Origin: CAYJPA01 sp964371945
GTDB lineage: Bacteria; Chloroflexota; Chloroflexia; Thermomicrobiales; UBA6265
Assembly (NCBI GenBank): GCA_964371945.1
Contig: CAYJPA010000013.1
Span: 21,096-85,095 of the forward strand
Length of the DNA stretch: 64,000 bases
Direction: 5' to 3'
Shown: one piece after another, positions 35,185 to 45,095 of the stretch
How positions within the stretch are numbered: position 1 is the first letter of the stretch
How the letters are laid out: the number at the start of each line of letters is the position of its first letter
Program-made: the position numbers and the translations under genes
The notes under the pieces: model-generated
Seen by the model: only the letters and a program-made list of their open reading frames with translations
Database searches by the model: none
What the model was told of the DNA's origin: nothing

Positions 35185-36258
35185 ATGCTTGATTGGCGAT
35201 CGATCGCGCGGCTGAAACCTCGCCACCGGTTTGGCATGGCGAACGGCGGATGGGCGTATGATGCCTATCCCGAACTCGAAACGCTCGATGCCGGCAAACG
35301 GATTACGGTCGCAGATCTCAAGGGTCCGGGCGTGATCACCAACTTCCACTCGACGCAGCACGGGATTTACGCAGCCGATCCGAGCACGCTGAAACCGCCC
35401 GCATACTACGCCCGTGGCGTCGTGCTCGAGGTCTACTACAACGGAGCTTCCACGCCGGGTGTGTGCGTTCCGATTGGCGATTTCCATGGCGACGGCAACG
35501 GGGGCCGCGCTCGCCATTTCACCAGTCTCTTCGTGGAGAAGGCGCCCGAAACCTATAACTGCTTCATCCCGATGCCGTTTGAGCACGCGGCGAGAGTCGT
35601 GCTGCGCAATGACACCGACCAGAACCTGAGCAACTACAGTTTCGTCGAATGGGAGCAGCTACCAGAGTGGGAGCACGATCTCGCGTACTTCCACGCCACC
35701 TGGCAACGACGGGCATTTCAACTCCATGGCGACACCAATTTTCACGCCTTCCATCTTGATGGCGCGGGCTCGTTTGTTGGCCGGACCTGGGGAGTCTGCA
35801 CCGATGAGCCAACGTTCGACGATTTTCACTTCGTGATGGAAGCAAACAACGAGTTCCGGCTCGACGGCGAGGAGCGACCGCGCGCCGACTACCTCGGCAC
35901 CGAGGATTCGTTCGGATTCAGCTGGGGATTCCGCTCGCTCTTCAGCGGACTTTACAACGGCATCAATGATGTCCAGCATGAAACGCCATCTTTACTCAGT
36001 CTCTATCGCTTCCACGGTGCTAACGCGATGGGCTTCAGTGAAAGCCTCGATCTCAAGGTGAACTGGTCGTACGAATGGAGGACGAACACCGAGTTCCAGG
36101 CAAAACTAGCCGAGTTGCGCGACACCGATCGCGGCTGGGTCGATTACGCCACCACCTTCTACTGGTATCAGCAGCATGCCGGCTACGACCATGCGCCGAT
36201 GCCCCCCATGGACGAGCGGGCTGCGCTCCTCCTACACCCTAATCCGCGAGGGATGTAA
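35185..36258 (+). CDS. GH172-type glycoside hydrolase (DUF2961)
   Basis: A 357-residue protein of the DUF2961 family, now GH172, which includes D-fructofuranosidase/difructose-anhydride enzymes and exo-alpha-D-arabinofuranosidases. The N-terminal sheet region has ITVADLKGPGVITNFHST; then YYARGVVLEVYYNG, VPIGDFHGDGNG and PMPFEHAARVVLRND; then the DYLGTEDSFGFSWGF motif, in which Glu240 is a probable catalytic residue. The family's second acid may be Glu266. No signal peptide was found, so it should act in the cytoplasm on an imported oligosaccharide. It overlaps nothing but is four bases from the GH116 gene. Confidence 0.85.
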   Translation: MLDWRSIARLKPRHRFGMANGGWAYDAYPELETLDAGKRITVADLKGPGVITNFHSTQHGIYAADPSTLKPPAYYARGVVLEVYYNGASTPGVCVPIGDFHGDGNGGRARHFTSLFVEKAPETYNCFIPMPFEHAARVVLRNDTDQNLSNYSFVEWEQLPEWEHDLAYFHATWQRRAFQLHGDTNFHAFHLDGAGSFVGRTWGVCTDEPTFDDFHFVMEANNEFRLDGEERPRADYLGTEDSFGFSWGFRSLFSGLYNGINDVQHETPSLLSLYRFHGANAMGFSESLDLKVNWSYEWRTNTEFQAKLAELRDTDRGWVDYATTFYWYQQHAGYDHAPMPPMDERAALLLHPNPRGM

Positions 36259-36261
36259 TCG

Positions 36262-38895
36262 ATGACAGCTGACGGACTCTATCGGGGTGAAGCGCTACGA
36301 GCGGTCGCGATGCCACTCGGCGGTCTCGGCACGGGGTCGATCGCGCTTGCGGGCGACGGCTCTCTTCGCCAGTGGCAGATCCACAATCAGGTCAATCACA
36401 TGGCCTGCATCCCGCACTCATTTTTCGCGATTTGGGCACGTCCCCGCCGGCCTCCCCTCGGCGCGGTCGCCCGCCTGCTGCAATCGAGCGCGCTCTATGA
36501 TCACGACGGCGAAACGCCGCCTCCGACCTCCAATGATCATGTCGTGCCGCTCCCGCACCGGCGATTGCTGAGCAAATTGCCCGGCGTGACATCAACGGAA
36601 TTCACGGGCGCCTATCCGATCGCCGCGATCAAGTATCTCGATCATGAGCTGCGGTTGGACATCTCATTGGAGGCGTTCAATCCCTTTGTTCCGCTCGAGA
36701 GTAAAGACTCTGCGATCCCGGCCGTGCTCTTCAATTTCACAATTTCGAATCCAACAGATCAGGCGATGCTCGCATCGATTGCCGGCACCTTGCAGAACGC
36801 GGCCGGCTGGGATGGCGTGGCGCCGATCTTCGACACCCGCTGCAGCCTTTATGGCGGAAATACCAACGCGCTCATCCGGGCTGATGAGCGGACCACCATC
36901 GCGATGAGCAATGCCTGGCTGCCGGACGATCACGAGCGATCGGGCACGATGGCGCTCGCGGTCAATGCGCGCGACGCCACGTACCTGACCCAGTGGGAGA
37001 ATCTCCGCGTTCTATGGGACGACTTCTCGGCCGATGGCCGCTTGAGCAATGTCGCCGATTCGTCCCCTAGCGCCGCTGGTCGAACCTGGAACTGCGCCCT
37101 CGCCGTGCCGATGACGCTTGAACCCGGAGAATCACGCACGATTTCGTTCACGATCGCCTGGCATTTCCCGAACCGGCACGTCAATTACTCCCAGCGCGAC
37201 TATTTCGAGCTCGAGGACGACAAATCGAAGTTCTATCTCGGCAACCGGTACAACGTGTGGTTCGACTCGGCCACCGATGTGATCGGCCATGTCTCCCGGG
37301 AGGGTGACCGGTTGACGAGCTTGACGCGGCTCGCCCGTGACGCGTTTTACGACACGACGCTCCCGTTTTCACTGATCGATGCCGTCACATCGCAGATGAG
37401 CATCGCGAGGACGCCCTCGTGCTTTTGGGTCGAGGACGGCGCCTTCTATGGCTTCGAGGGCTGCAATGGGGTTTCGACGCCGCACAACGAGCCAGTCGGT
37501 GGCTGCTGTCCACTGAACTGCACGCATGTCTGGAACTATGAAATGGCGCTCGCGCGGCTCTTTCCGGAGCTCGAACGCTCCATGCGCGACACCGAATGGG
37601 ACATCCAACAGCACCCGAGCGGTTATCTCCCGCATAGGGTGCCGCTCCCGGCGTACCTGCCGCGGATATGGGACCGCAAGATAGGTGGACCGGCCAATCC
37701 GGCGCTGGATGGTCTGCTCGGCGCATTGCTCAAAACCTATCGTGAATTCCTGGCGAGAGGCGACGAAGCCTGGCTAGACCACGTTTGGCCATCGGTGAAG
37801 CGCGCGCTCGAATACATCTGGGTCGCGCACGATCCCGAGCGTTCCGGTGTGATCGAAGGCGAGCAGCCGAACACCTATGACATTTCGATCTATGGCGTGA
37901 ACACCTTCATCGGCACGATGTATCTCGCTTCCCTTCGGGCGATCGAAGAGCTTGCAAAGCGAAAGGACGACGAGGAGAACGCGGTCGAGTGCCGCGCCGC
38001 TTTCGAACGGGGTCGCGCCACACACGAGCAACGGCTCTGGAACGGCGAGTACTACATCCAGGATGTCGATCTTGAGCGATACCCGGCCCAAAACTGGGGC
38101 AAGGGTTGTCATACCGACCAGTTGTTCGGACAGTGGTGGGCACATTTGCTCGGTTTGGGACATGTACTTGACGGGGAGCATGTGCGGACAACAGCGCGCT
38201 CGATCGTTCGCCACAACTTCCTTGATTCGTTCGTCGATTACGCGCCCCCTGTTCAGACCAGGCAGCTAACCCGGCACTTCGTTAACGGAGATGACGGGGG
38301 CCTTTTGCTCTGTACGTGGCCGCATGGAGGACGACCCGACGTGCCGACCCAGTATTCGGACGAAGTCTGGACGGGGATGGAATACGAGGTCGCCGCGCTG
38401 CTGTTGCAGGAAGGCGATCCAGATCTCGCGCTCAAAGTGATCGCTGCCGTTCGCCGGCGCTACGATGGGCGAAAGATGAACCCCTGGAACAACATCGAGT
38501 GCGGCGACCATTACGTCCGTGCCATGTCGTCCTGGTCGCTGCTGGAAGCAGCGTCCGGGTATTTTTATGACGCATCCGCCGGCACGATCGGGTTTGCTCC
38601 AAGGATCCAGCCAGACCAGTTCCGGGCGCCGTTCTTTACCCGAGATGGTTGGGGGACTGTCGAGCAGCAAATCGTCGAAGGTAAGCTGTCACTGCACCTA
38701 CGTCCCGGTTACGGTGTCGTAAAGCTCAAGGAGTTGCGGCTCCAGCCGCGTGCTGAAGTCCGCGTCCTCGCACTTTCCCTGAACGGCGAGGTTCTGAACG
38801 GGAGCATTCACAAGTCGACTGATGGAGTCTCGATCCATTTCTCAGACGAAGTCATCGTTGCCGCCGGAAGTCAACTCATTGCCGTGCTCTCGTAG
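36262..38895 (+). CDS. GH116-type glycoside hydrolase (GBA2-like)
   Basis: An 877-residue protein with the two GH116 modules: an N-terminal beta-sandwich (AVAMPLGGLGTGSIAL, then the block ending SFTIAWHFPNRH) and a C-terminal (alpha/alpha)6 barrel. In the barrel CTHVWNYEMALARLFP carries Glu427 and TYDISIYGVNTFIGTMYLAS carries Asp540, which correspond by position and context to the nucleophile and acid/base of TxGH116. WTGMEYEVAALLLQ and NPWNNIECGDHY follow, typical of the family end. No signal peptide is present. Family members cleave beta-glucosides, beta-xylosides, GlcNAc or beta-D-arabinofuranosides. It is the last gene of the rightward run, four bases after GH172. Confidence 0.88.
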   Translation: MTADGLYRGEALRAVAMPLGGLGTGSIALAGDGSLRQWQIHNQVNHMACIPHSFFAIWARPRRPPLGAVARLLQSSALYDHDGETPPPTSNDHVVPLPHRRLLSKLPGVTSTEFTGAYPIAAIKYLDHELRLDISLEAFNPFVPLESKDSAIPAVLFNFTISNPTDQAMLASIAGTLQNAAGWDGVAPIFDTRCSLYGGNTNALIRADERTTIAMSNAWLPDDHERSGTMALAVNARDATYLTQWENLRVLWDDFSADGRLSNVADSSPSAAGRTWNCALAVPMTLEPGESRTISFTIAWHFPNRHVNYSQRDYFELEDDKSKFYLGNRYNVWFDSATDVIGHVSREGDRLTSLTRLARDAFYDTTLPFSLIDAVTSQMSIARTPSCFWVEDGAFYGFEGCNGVSTPHNEPVGGCCPLNCTHVWNYEMALARLFPELERSMRDTEWDIQQHPSGYLPHRVPLPAYLPRIWDRKIGGPANPALDGLLGALLKTYREFLARGDEAWLDHVWPSVKRALEYIWVAHDPERSGVIEGEQPNTYDISIYGVNTFIGTMYLASLRAIEELAKRKDDEENAVECRAAFERGRATHEQRLWNGEYYIQDVDLERYPAQNWGKGCHTDQLFGQWWAHLLGLGHVLDGEHVRTTARSIVRHNFLDSFVDYAPPVQTRQLTRHFVNGDDGGLLLCTWPHGGRPDVPTQYSDEVWTGMEYEVAALLLQEGDPDLALKVIAAVRRRYDGRKMNPWNNIECGDHYVRAMSSWSLLEAASGYFYDASAGTIGFAPRIQPDQFRAPFFTRDGWGTVEQQIVEGKLSLHLRPGYGVVKLKELRLQPRAEVRVLALSLNGEVLNGSIHKSTDGVSIHFSDEVIVAAGSQLIAVLS

Positions 38896-39317
38896 AACTG
38901 TCATGATCTGAACACTTTGAATACGCTCTTTCGTACACTGCCGGAGCTGTGGCTTAGCGCGCCAGTCACGATTCAGGCTGAATTCCGTCCAGATTGGCGC
39001 CTTGCTCTTCCGGCTTCAGAAGGCGAGTGTCCACTAGCCTGAAAAATTGAAGCGGCTCGAACCCGAAATTGCGGACGGCTCTGCCTGTTCGCTATGGATG
39101 TACGACCTACCGCGGATGAGTTGTGCAGAGTTACAGTGCAGCCGTGATCCTTTTTGTTCGCGGGTAACCTGATTGTGCGCAAGCGCGTAACCGCGTTTCA
39201 TAATCGCCGTTTGCTCGAGGAACTGGACCGGTTTGGGAGTGTTCGGTCCTTGGCTCCGGACTTCCGACGAAGACGCTGTCTTTGGCGTAGCCAGTGGTGA
39301 CCTGTCGAGCAGACGCG
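38896..39317. other. convergent gap, no gene recognised
   Basis: About 420 bases between the GH116 gene and the convergent DppC-type gene. No long frame with a start and ribosome site and no clear bidirectional terminator were seen. Confidence 0.4.
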
Positions 39318-40235
39318 CTACTTCCTCCTCAGGCGGGGGTCCGTAAACGCCTGCAGTTCGTCGGCGAGCAAGTTCACGGCGAAGATGGCCGTCGCAAGCG
39401 TCAATCCCGGGAAAATCATCGTCCATGGGGCGATCTCCATGTAGGTCTTGCCGTCACGTAGGAGCGAGCCGAGCGACGGCCTCGGCGGTTGAACGCCCAG
39501 TCCAAGAAAGCTAAGAGCCCCTTCGGCAATCAACGCTCCCGAGAGGGTGAACGCGAGCTGAACGAGAAGTGGGGTCGAGACATTGGGCAGCACGTAACGA
39601 AAGAGAATCCGGGCCGGCGAGGCCCCAATCACGCGGGCGGCGACCGTGTATTCCATGAACCTTACGCTCAGGGTCGGGCCTCGAGCGACTCTGGCGAAAA
39701 TAGGAATGGTCGCAATGACAATCGTCACGACGACGCCAGCGATGCCAGGCTGCATCACCACGGCGGTCAGCAGGCCCAGCAGGATGACCGGGAACGCGAA
39801 CAGGATGTCGCTCAGTCGTCCGATGATGTCGTCAAGGAGGCCCCCGAAGTACCCGGCGATCATTCCCAGGATCGTGCCGAGCATCGCCGCTAGCATCGCC
39901 GAGACCGAAGCCAGCGCAAGGGAGATGCGGAGTCCGGCGACGAGGCGGGCGAGCACGCTGCGCCCGATGTAGTCTCCGCCCATGAGGAAGTCGGACGACG
40001 GCGACGCGAACCGCGCGGTGACGGTGATCAGCTCCGGATCACCCGTGCCGATAGACTCGCCGAACAGCGCCACGAGCAGGGCGAACAGGAGGAGCAAGGC
40101 CGAGATGGTGCCGAGCGGGCTGGCGGCGAAGAACCGGCGCAACGACGTTCTGTGACGGCGCTCGCGCCGGTCCGCGAACGCAAGCACGGCCTCCGCCGTC
40201 ATCATCCCGCGGATCGGCGCCTCGTCGGCGATCAT
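39318..40235 (-). CDS. ABC transporter permease, DppC type (second set)
   Basis: A 305-residue peptide/nickel-class permease. The first helix is SPLGTISALLLLFALLVALF, then FLMGGDYIGRSVLARL; the EAA loop reads VIGASPARILFRYVLPN, and AEGALSFLGLGVQPPRPS precedes the last helices; the end is TDPRLRRK. ATG 40235 is preferred because GAGGG lies six bases upstream. It is the last gene of the minus-strand run MmsA, SBP, DppB, DppC. As for the first Dpp set, no ATPase is encoded beside it. Confidence 0.92.
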   Translation of the reverse strand: MIADEAPIRGMMTAEAVLAFADRRERRHRTSLRRFFAASPLGTISALLLLFALLVALFGESIGTGDPELITVTARFASPSSDFLMGGDYIGRSVLARLVAGLRISLALASVSAMLAAMLGTILGMIAGYFGGLLDDIIGRLSDILFAFPVILLGLLTAVVMQPGIAGVVVTIVIATIPIFARVARGPTLSVRFMEYTVAARVIGASPARILFRYVLPNVSTPLLVQLAFTLSGALIAEGALSFLGLGVQPPRPSLGSLLRDGKTYMEIAPWTMIFPGLTLATAIFAVNLLADELQAFTDPRLRRK

Positions 40236-40326
40236 CGGCGTCCCTCGGTGTTGGGCGCTATGGCTGCCGGTCTTCGAAAAAGGATTCGAGTGAATTGGTG
40301 GCTGTTCAGGGGCAGGGTCGGCGCCA

Positions 40327-41277
40327 TCAGTACTTGATCCGTGGGTCGAGCAGGGCATAAGTGAGGTCGGCGATCAGGTTGGCGGCGATGAAGAGCATTG
40401 CGCCAACGATGATCGTGCCCTGCGCAACCGGGTAATCCCGGTTGAGGATGCCGGTCAGCGCGTACCTGCCCAATCCGGGCAGCGAAAAGATCTCCTCGAC
40501 AATCACGGCACCGCCGAGCAAGTATCCGGTGTTGATCCCGACGATCGTGACGGTGGGAATGAGCGCCGCCCGCAGGACGTGACGGATCGCCACAGTCCTT
40601 GGTCCGAGCCCCTTCGCTCGGGCGGTCACGACGAACGGCTCGTTAAGGACTTCGATCACGCTGGAGCGAGTTACCCGCGTCACCACCGCCGTGGTGATGA
40701 TACCCAAGGTGATCGTCGGCAGCAGCATCCCCTTGAAATGCCTGACCGCGTCCTCGCTAATCGAGACGTAGCCGGAGACGGGCAGTCCGAGATGCCACCT
40801 GGCCACGGAGAAGATCAACAGCGTGCCCAGCACGAAGTCGGGCACGGAGAGCCCTGCGAGAGAGACCAGCCTAATCGCGACGTCGCCGATCGAGGTGCGT
40901 CGCATTGCGGCGAAGACGCCGGCTGGCACGCCAAGGACGATCGACATCAGCGTGGCCAGCCCCGTTAACTCGAGCGTCACTTTGAGGCGACGCTCGATCT
41001 CGTCGGAAACCGGCGTGTTCATCCGCAGGGATTCTCCGAAGTCGCCCTGCACCGCGTTGCCCAGCCAGTACCAGTACTGCACGAGGACCGGCTTGTCGAG
41101 CCCGAACCGCTCCTCGATCGCTTTGACGATTTCGGGCGAACGGGCGGCGTTGGCCCCGACGAGCGCCTGCGCGAATCCCCCCGGGACCAGGCGCATGGAG
41201 ATGAAGACGATGGTCGCCACGCCCAACGTTGTGACCGCTGCAAGTAGGATTCGCCTGACAAGATATCGAAGCATCAC
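40327..41277 (-). CDS. ABC transporter permease, DppB type (second set)
   Basis: A 316-residue permease with the DppB pattern: MMLRYLVRRILLAAVTTLG as the first helix, RMNTPVSDEIERRLKVTLEL in the periplasmic-loop region, the EAA loop RAKGLGPRTVAIRHVLR, GGAVIVEEIFSLPGLGRY and the end LLDPRIKY. It lies between the frameshifted SBP gene and DppC. A strong hairpin separates it from the SBP gene. Confidence 0.92.
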   Translation of the reverse strand: MMLRYLVRRILLAAVTTLGVATIVFISMRLVPGGFAQALVGANAARSPEIVKAIEERFGLDKPVLVQYWYWLGNAVQGDFGESLRMNTPVSDEIERRLKVTLELTGLATLMSIVLGVPAGVFAAMRRTSIGDVAIRLVSLAGLSVPDFVLGTLLIFSVARWHLGLPVSGYVSISEDAVRHFKGMLLPTITLGIITTAVVTRVTRSSVIEVLNEPFVVTARAKGLGPRTVAIRHVLRAALIPTVTIVGINTGYLLGGAVIVEEIFSLPGLGRYALTGILNRDYPVAQGTIIVGAMLFIAANLIADLTYALLDPRIKY

Positions 41278-41349
41278 CTGGCCATTCGATGACCGAGCCG
41301 ACCGACACTCTTTGTCTAGTCGCGTAAGCTGCCAGACGGAATGCGGATC

Positions 41350-41371
41350 GGGCGCCGCCTCCGCGGCGCCC
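41350..41371 (-). terminator. 9-bp hairpin between SBP and DppB genes
   Basis: GGGCGCCGC and GCGGCGCCC pair perfectly around a four-base loop. It starts 14 bases after the SBP stop codon. It resembles the hairpin after the family 1 SBP at 20 kb and probably protects or limits the transcript so that more binding protein than permease is made. Confidence 0.5.
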
Positions 41372-41384
41372 GGTGAGAAGCGCG

Positions 41385-43068
41385 TTAGCCCTGCTTGAGC
41401 GTGATCTGTTCCAGCTTGTACCAGAGCGGCAGGCCGAAGCCCTCGCCAGTAGCTAACGAGATGTTCTCGATGAGGTCGTTGCGGTAGGCGATAAAGTTAT
41501 CCCGAGTGACGAGCGGAACCCACGCGGCCTTGGTCGCGATCGCATCCTCAAGCTTTCGGAGCACAGTGAGCCGCTCCGCCTCATCGAGCGTGGTCGCGGC
41601 CTTCGACAACAGGTCGTCGATTGCCGGATCGGCGACGTTGAAGTACGGCGCGGACGCGTTAGACGCCATTTCCAGCAGGATCATGTAGGGATCGCTGTAC
41701 CCGGCCCACCACGAGATCGTGAGGTGCGCCTTGGGGGGAATCTCGCCGATGTATTCCTGGACGAACGTGGCAAGGTCGCGCTGGACGATCTCGATTTCGA
41801 TCCCGACCTCGGCGAGCTGCGACTTGATGATCTCGGCCATTGGCACCGACGCGGTCAACACCGGCGTGATCAGCAGCGGGAGCTTGAGCCCGTCGCCGTA
41901 GCCGGCGTCCGCGAGCAACTGCTTGGCGCGCTCGACGTCGCGGGTGTGGAAGGGAATCTCGCTCATCGGCCGCGCCATCGTCGGGTAGGCCGCCGAAATC
42001 GGACCGGTCGGCTGGCCGCCCAAAGAGCGCGACGTCCACCAGCTGCTGGCGATCGATGCCGAGCACGACCGCCTGGCGGACCCGCTCATCGCCGAGCTCG
42101 GGCTGGTATCCGTTCTGGAAGAGGATCCAGTAGTTGGTGGTCGGCTGGTCGACCGCGGTGATGTTGGCATCGCCGGTGACCAGATCGAGCATGGTCGGGT
42201 TCTCGAACGTGGTGATCTGGATCTCGCCGTTACGCAGCGCAGTGACGCGCGCCTGCTCGTCGGTGTTGACGTGCCAGACGAGTTGATCGAGCATCGGCAG
42301 ACCCTCGCGCCAGTATCCCTCGACCTTGGTAAAGGTCCAGCGCGTATCTAGCAGGTGCTCGGTGAGCTGGAAGGGGCCGGTACCGATCATCTGGGTGGTG
42401 ATGTCGAACTCGCCGCTCTCCAGTTCCGCGCCCGGAACGATCGCCGCGTCTGTGCCGGAGAGCGAGGCGAGGAAGGGCGCGAAGGGTTCCGAGGTCGTCG
42501 CCTTGAACTCGTAGGGACCGGTTGTCTCGATCGTGAGATCGACGGAGTAACCGGCGACCGGCGTGCCTTGCGCGACCGCTGTCTGCTCGGCAGCGTCCGG
42601 GATGCGGGGCGGTCCCATCTTGGTGTCCCACCACGCCGCCGGCAGGCTGAGAACGCGGTTAAGGCTGTAGAAGACGTCGTCCGCGGTCATCTCCCGGCCG
42701 TTGTGGAATGTGACGCCCTGGCGGATCTTGAAGACGTAGGTACGGTCGTCCGGCTGCTCCCAGCTCTCAGCGAGGCCAGGGATCGGTTGCAAGTTGTCGT
42801 CGAGGAAAATCAGGCTCTCGTAGACGACCGCGTGGATCTCCCAGGAGGTCTGGTTACCCTCAGGATGCGGGTCGTAGCCGCTCAGCTCGTACGGCTTGCC
42901 GATGTTGAGCGTACCGCCGGGCGTGCCCTGCGCCGCGGCCCCGATGCTCATGAACAGGGGGCGGGCCGCCACAGCCGAAGCCATTCCGGCGCTTGCCATC
43001 TTGAGCAGGGTCCGCCGGGGAATCCGCACGTGCGCGATCTTCTTCTCGAAGCCCTCGATCTCGGTCAT
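41385..43068 (-). pseudogene. ABC transporter solute-binding protein (SBP_bac_5), frameshifted
   Basis: The N-terminal part reads from ATG 43068 with a Tat signal (VRIPRRTLLKMASAG) and family 5 landmarks such as YVFKIRQGVTFHNGREMTAD, up to QLVDVALFG. At about 42013-42022 the frame must shift by one base, after which GQPTGPISAAYPTMARP and the C-terminal third follow in another frame to the stop at 41385. Both halves together give a normal length of about 560 residues. One missing base in the run around GGGCGGCC explains it. The gene may be dead or this may be a sequencing error; the rest of the operon is intact. Confidence 0.85.
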
Positions 43069-43258
43069 GGTCGCCCCCATTTCGTTATCACCAACGATCG
43101 ACAGTGGATTTTCGCGACTGGCTCGAACCGCCTGGCCCCTTTGGTGCCGCGTTCCCCTCGTCTGCTCCTTCATGCCCCTCCCCACTTCCTCCTGACGTTT
43201 GTGTGTCTACCTGGTGTCGACGGCGCCGATTTCCGGCTGGGCAGTCTGGGTTCTCCAC

Positions 43259-44770
43259 CTAGCGCCCGACGCCGGTGATCGGACCGCGCTCGCCGGTGGT
43301 CCACCGCGTGATGACCACTTTGCTCTCGGTGAAGAAACGGACCGCGTCCCTCCCCTGCGGATGCAGACTGCCAAAAAAGGAGCGCTTGGCGCCGCTGAAC
43401 GGGAAGGTTGCGACCGGGGCGGCCACCCCCACGTTGATGCCGATGTTCCCCGTTTCCACTTGATAGCGAAATTCACGCGCCGCCGCCCCGCTCTCGGTAA
43501 AGATCGAGGCCGCATTTCCGTACTCGGCCGCATTGATCTGGGCGATCGCTTGGTCCAGGCTGTCCACCGGACTCATCGCGACGACCGGCCCGAAGATCTC
43601 CTCCTGATACACCTGCATCTCCGGTCGGACCTCATCCAGAAGCGTCGGGCCGACGAAGTAGCCGCGCGGGCGTTCCGGCACATGGACCGTTCGCCCGTCC
43701 AGCACCGGCCTCGCCCCCTCTTCGATGCCGCGGGTGATCGCGCCAACGATCCGATCCCTCGCCGCGGCGGAAACGACTGGCCCAAGCTCTACGCCCGGTT
43801 CGAGACCATCGCCGAGCCGCAACTCGCGGGCTGCCTCGACGAGCCGCTCCCGGGAGAGATCGTGCGCGGAGCCGACGGGCAAGATCAGCGAGTTCGCCAG
43901 GCAACGCTGACCGGCGGCGCCGTAGAAAGAGTTCATGATCGTCGAGAGATAGGCGTCGAGGTTCGCATCGGGCATCACCACGATGGCGTTCTTCGCGCCG
44001 CCAGACGCCTGGACGCGCTTGCCGGACGCCGAGGCCCGGGCATAGACGTACTGCGCGGTCTGCGTGGACCCGACGAACGAAATCGCCTTGACTTTCGGGT
44101 GGTCGAGCAGTGCATTGACCGCATCCTTGCCGCCGTTCACGAGGTTCATCACACCGGGCGGGAAGCCGGCCTGCTCGATCAGCTCGAAGACGCGCTGCTG
44201 CACGATCGGATCCTGCTCGGAGGGTTTCAGGATGAACGTGTTGCCGCATCCGACTGCGTAGGGCCAGAACCAAAATGCGATCATAAACGGGAAGTTGAAC
44301 GGGGTAATGGCCGCGCACACGCCCAGAGGCTGGTACACCACCTCTTCGTCGATGCCGCGCGCGGCGCCGTCCTCGAGCCCATAACCCATCATCATGTTGG
44401 GGATGCCGCACGCTGTTTCGACATTGTCGATTCCACGCTGCACTTCGCCACGGGCATCGTCGAGCGTTTTGCCCATCTCGGTGACGATCAACCGTGCCAA
44501 CTCCTCACGGTGTTCTTCGAGCAGCTGCCTGAGCTTAAAGAAGTAGCGTGCCCGCTCGACCGGGGGTGTGGAACGCCATGCCGGGTAGGCCGCCGAGGCC
44601 GCAGCGACGGCGGCATCAACGTCACGATCGCTGCTCAGGGGGACACGAGCGAGCACCTCGTCAGTGGCGGGATTCCGCACCTCCCGCGTGCTCTCCGCCT
44701 GGGCGTCGACCCACGTACCGCCGACGTAGTTGCGAAGGATGTCTACTTGTACCCCGGTCGATGACGTCAT
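43259..44770 (-). CDS. mmsA: CoA-acylating methylmalonate-semialdehyde dehydrogenase
   Basis: A 503-residue aldehyde dehydrogenase of the MmsA/IolA branch. The nucleotide region shows ITPFNFPFMIAFWFWPYAVG and GGKDAVNALLDHPKVKAISF; the active site is GAAGQRCLAN with Cys290. The C-terminal QVETGNIGINVGVAAPVATF and FPFSGAKRSFFG are specific to this branch, which uses CoA. It oxidises malonate or methylmalonate semialdehyde to acetyl- or propionyl-CoA in valine, inositol or beta-alanine breakdown. It is first in the minus-strand run with the second Dpp-type transporter and is divergent from the MerR-XRE-cupin regulator, so the imported compound may be degraded through this semialdehyde. Confidence 0.9.
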   Translation of the reverse strand: MTSSTGVQVDILRNYVGGTWVDAQAESTREVRNPATDEVLARVPLSSDRDVDAAVAAASAAYPAWRSTPPVERARYFFKLRQLLEEHREELARLIVTEMGKTLDDARGEVQRGIDNVETACGIPNMMMGYGLEDGAARGIDEEVVYQPLGVCAAITPFNFPFMIAFWFWPYAVGCGNTFILKPSEQDPIVQQRVFELIEQAGFPPGVMNLVNGGKDAVNALLDHPKVKAISFVGSTQTAQYVYARASASGKRVQASGGAKNAIVVMPDANLDAYLSTIMNSFYGAAGQRCLANSLILPVGSAHDLSRERLVEAARELRLGDGLEPGVELGPVVSAAARDRIVGAITRGIEEGARPVLDGRTVHVPERPRGYFVGPTLLDEVRPEMQVYQEEIFGPVVAMSPVDSLDQAIAQINAAEYGNAASIFTESGAAAREFRYQVETGNIGINVGVAAPVATFPFSGAKRSFFGSLHPQGRDAVRFFTESKVVITRWTTGERGPITGVGR

Positions 44771-45095
44771 CTCGTTTCCTGCTCCTTCCCGAACGCGCTG
44801 GCGATATCGCCGATCAACGACGACGCGGCGCCAGCACGGTTCACCAATTCCAACCCCGCCTCACCTTGGCTCTGGACGGGAATCCAGCGTCGGTTCGGGC
44901 GTCCGTTTGGATCAGAAACCAGAAAGGCAGTACTCCACGATGCGTGCCGAGTGCGTCCGCCATTTCCTGTAAACTGGAATTATTCCTGTACGATACGCAG
45001 CCGTGAAACACTTGTCAAGCGCGTGTGTAAGTGGCTGTCATGAACCGCCGGTACTCGAAAGAGCCAGACGAGGGAGGCGCGGGGAGGAGCCTAAT

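Noticed and set aside
43199..44764. 521-residue plus-strand frame
   Set aside because: Antisense to mmsA, whose catalytic Cys and all family motifs are on the minus strand.
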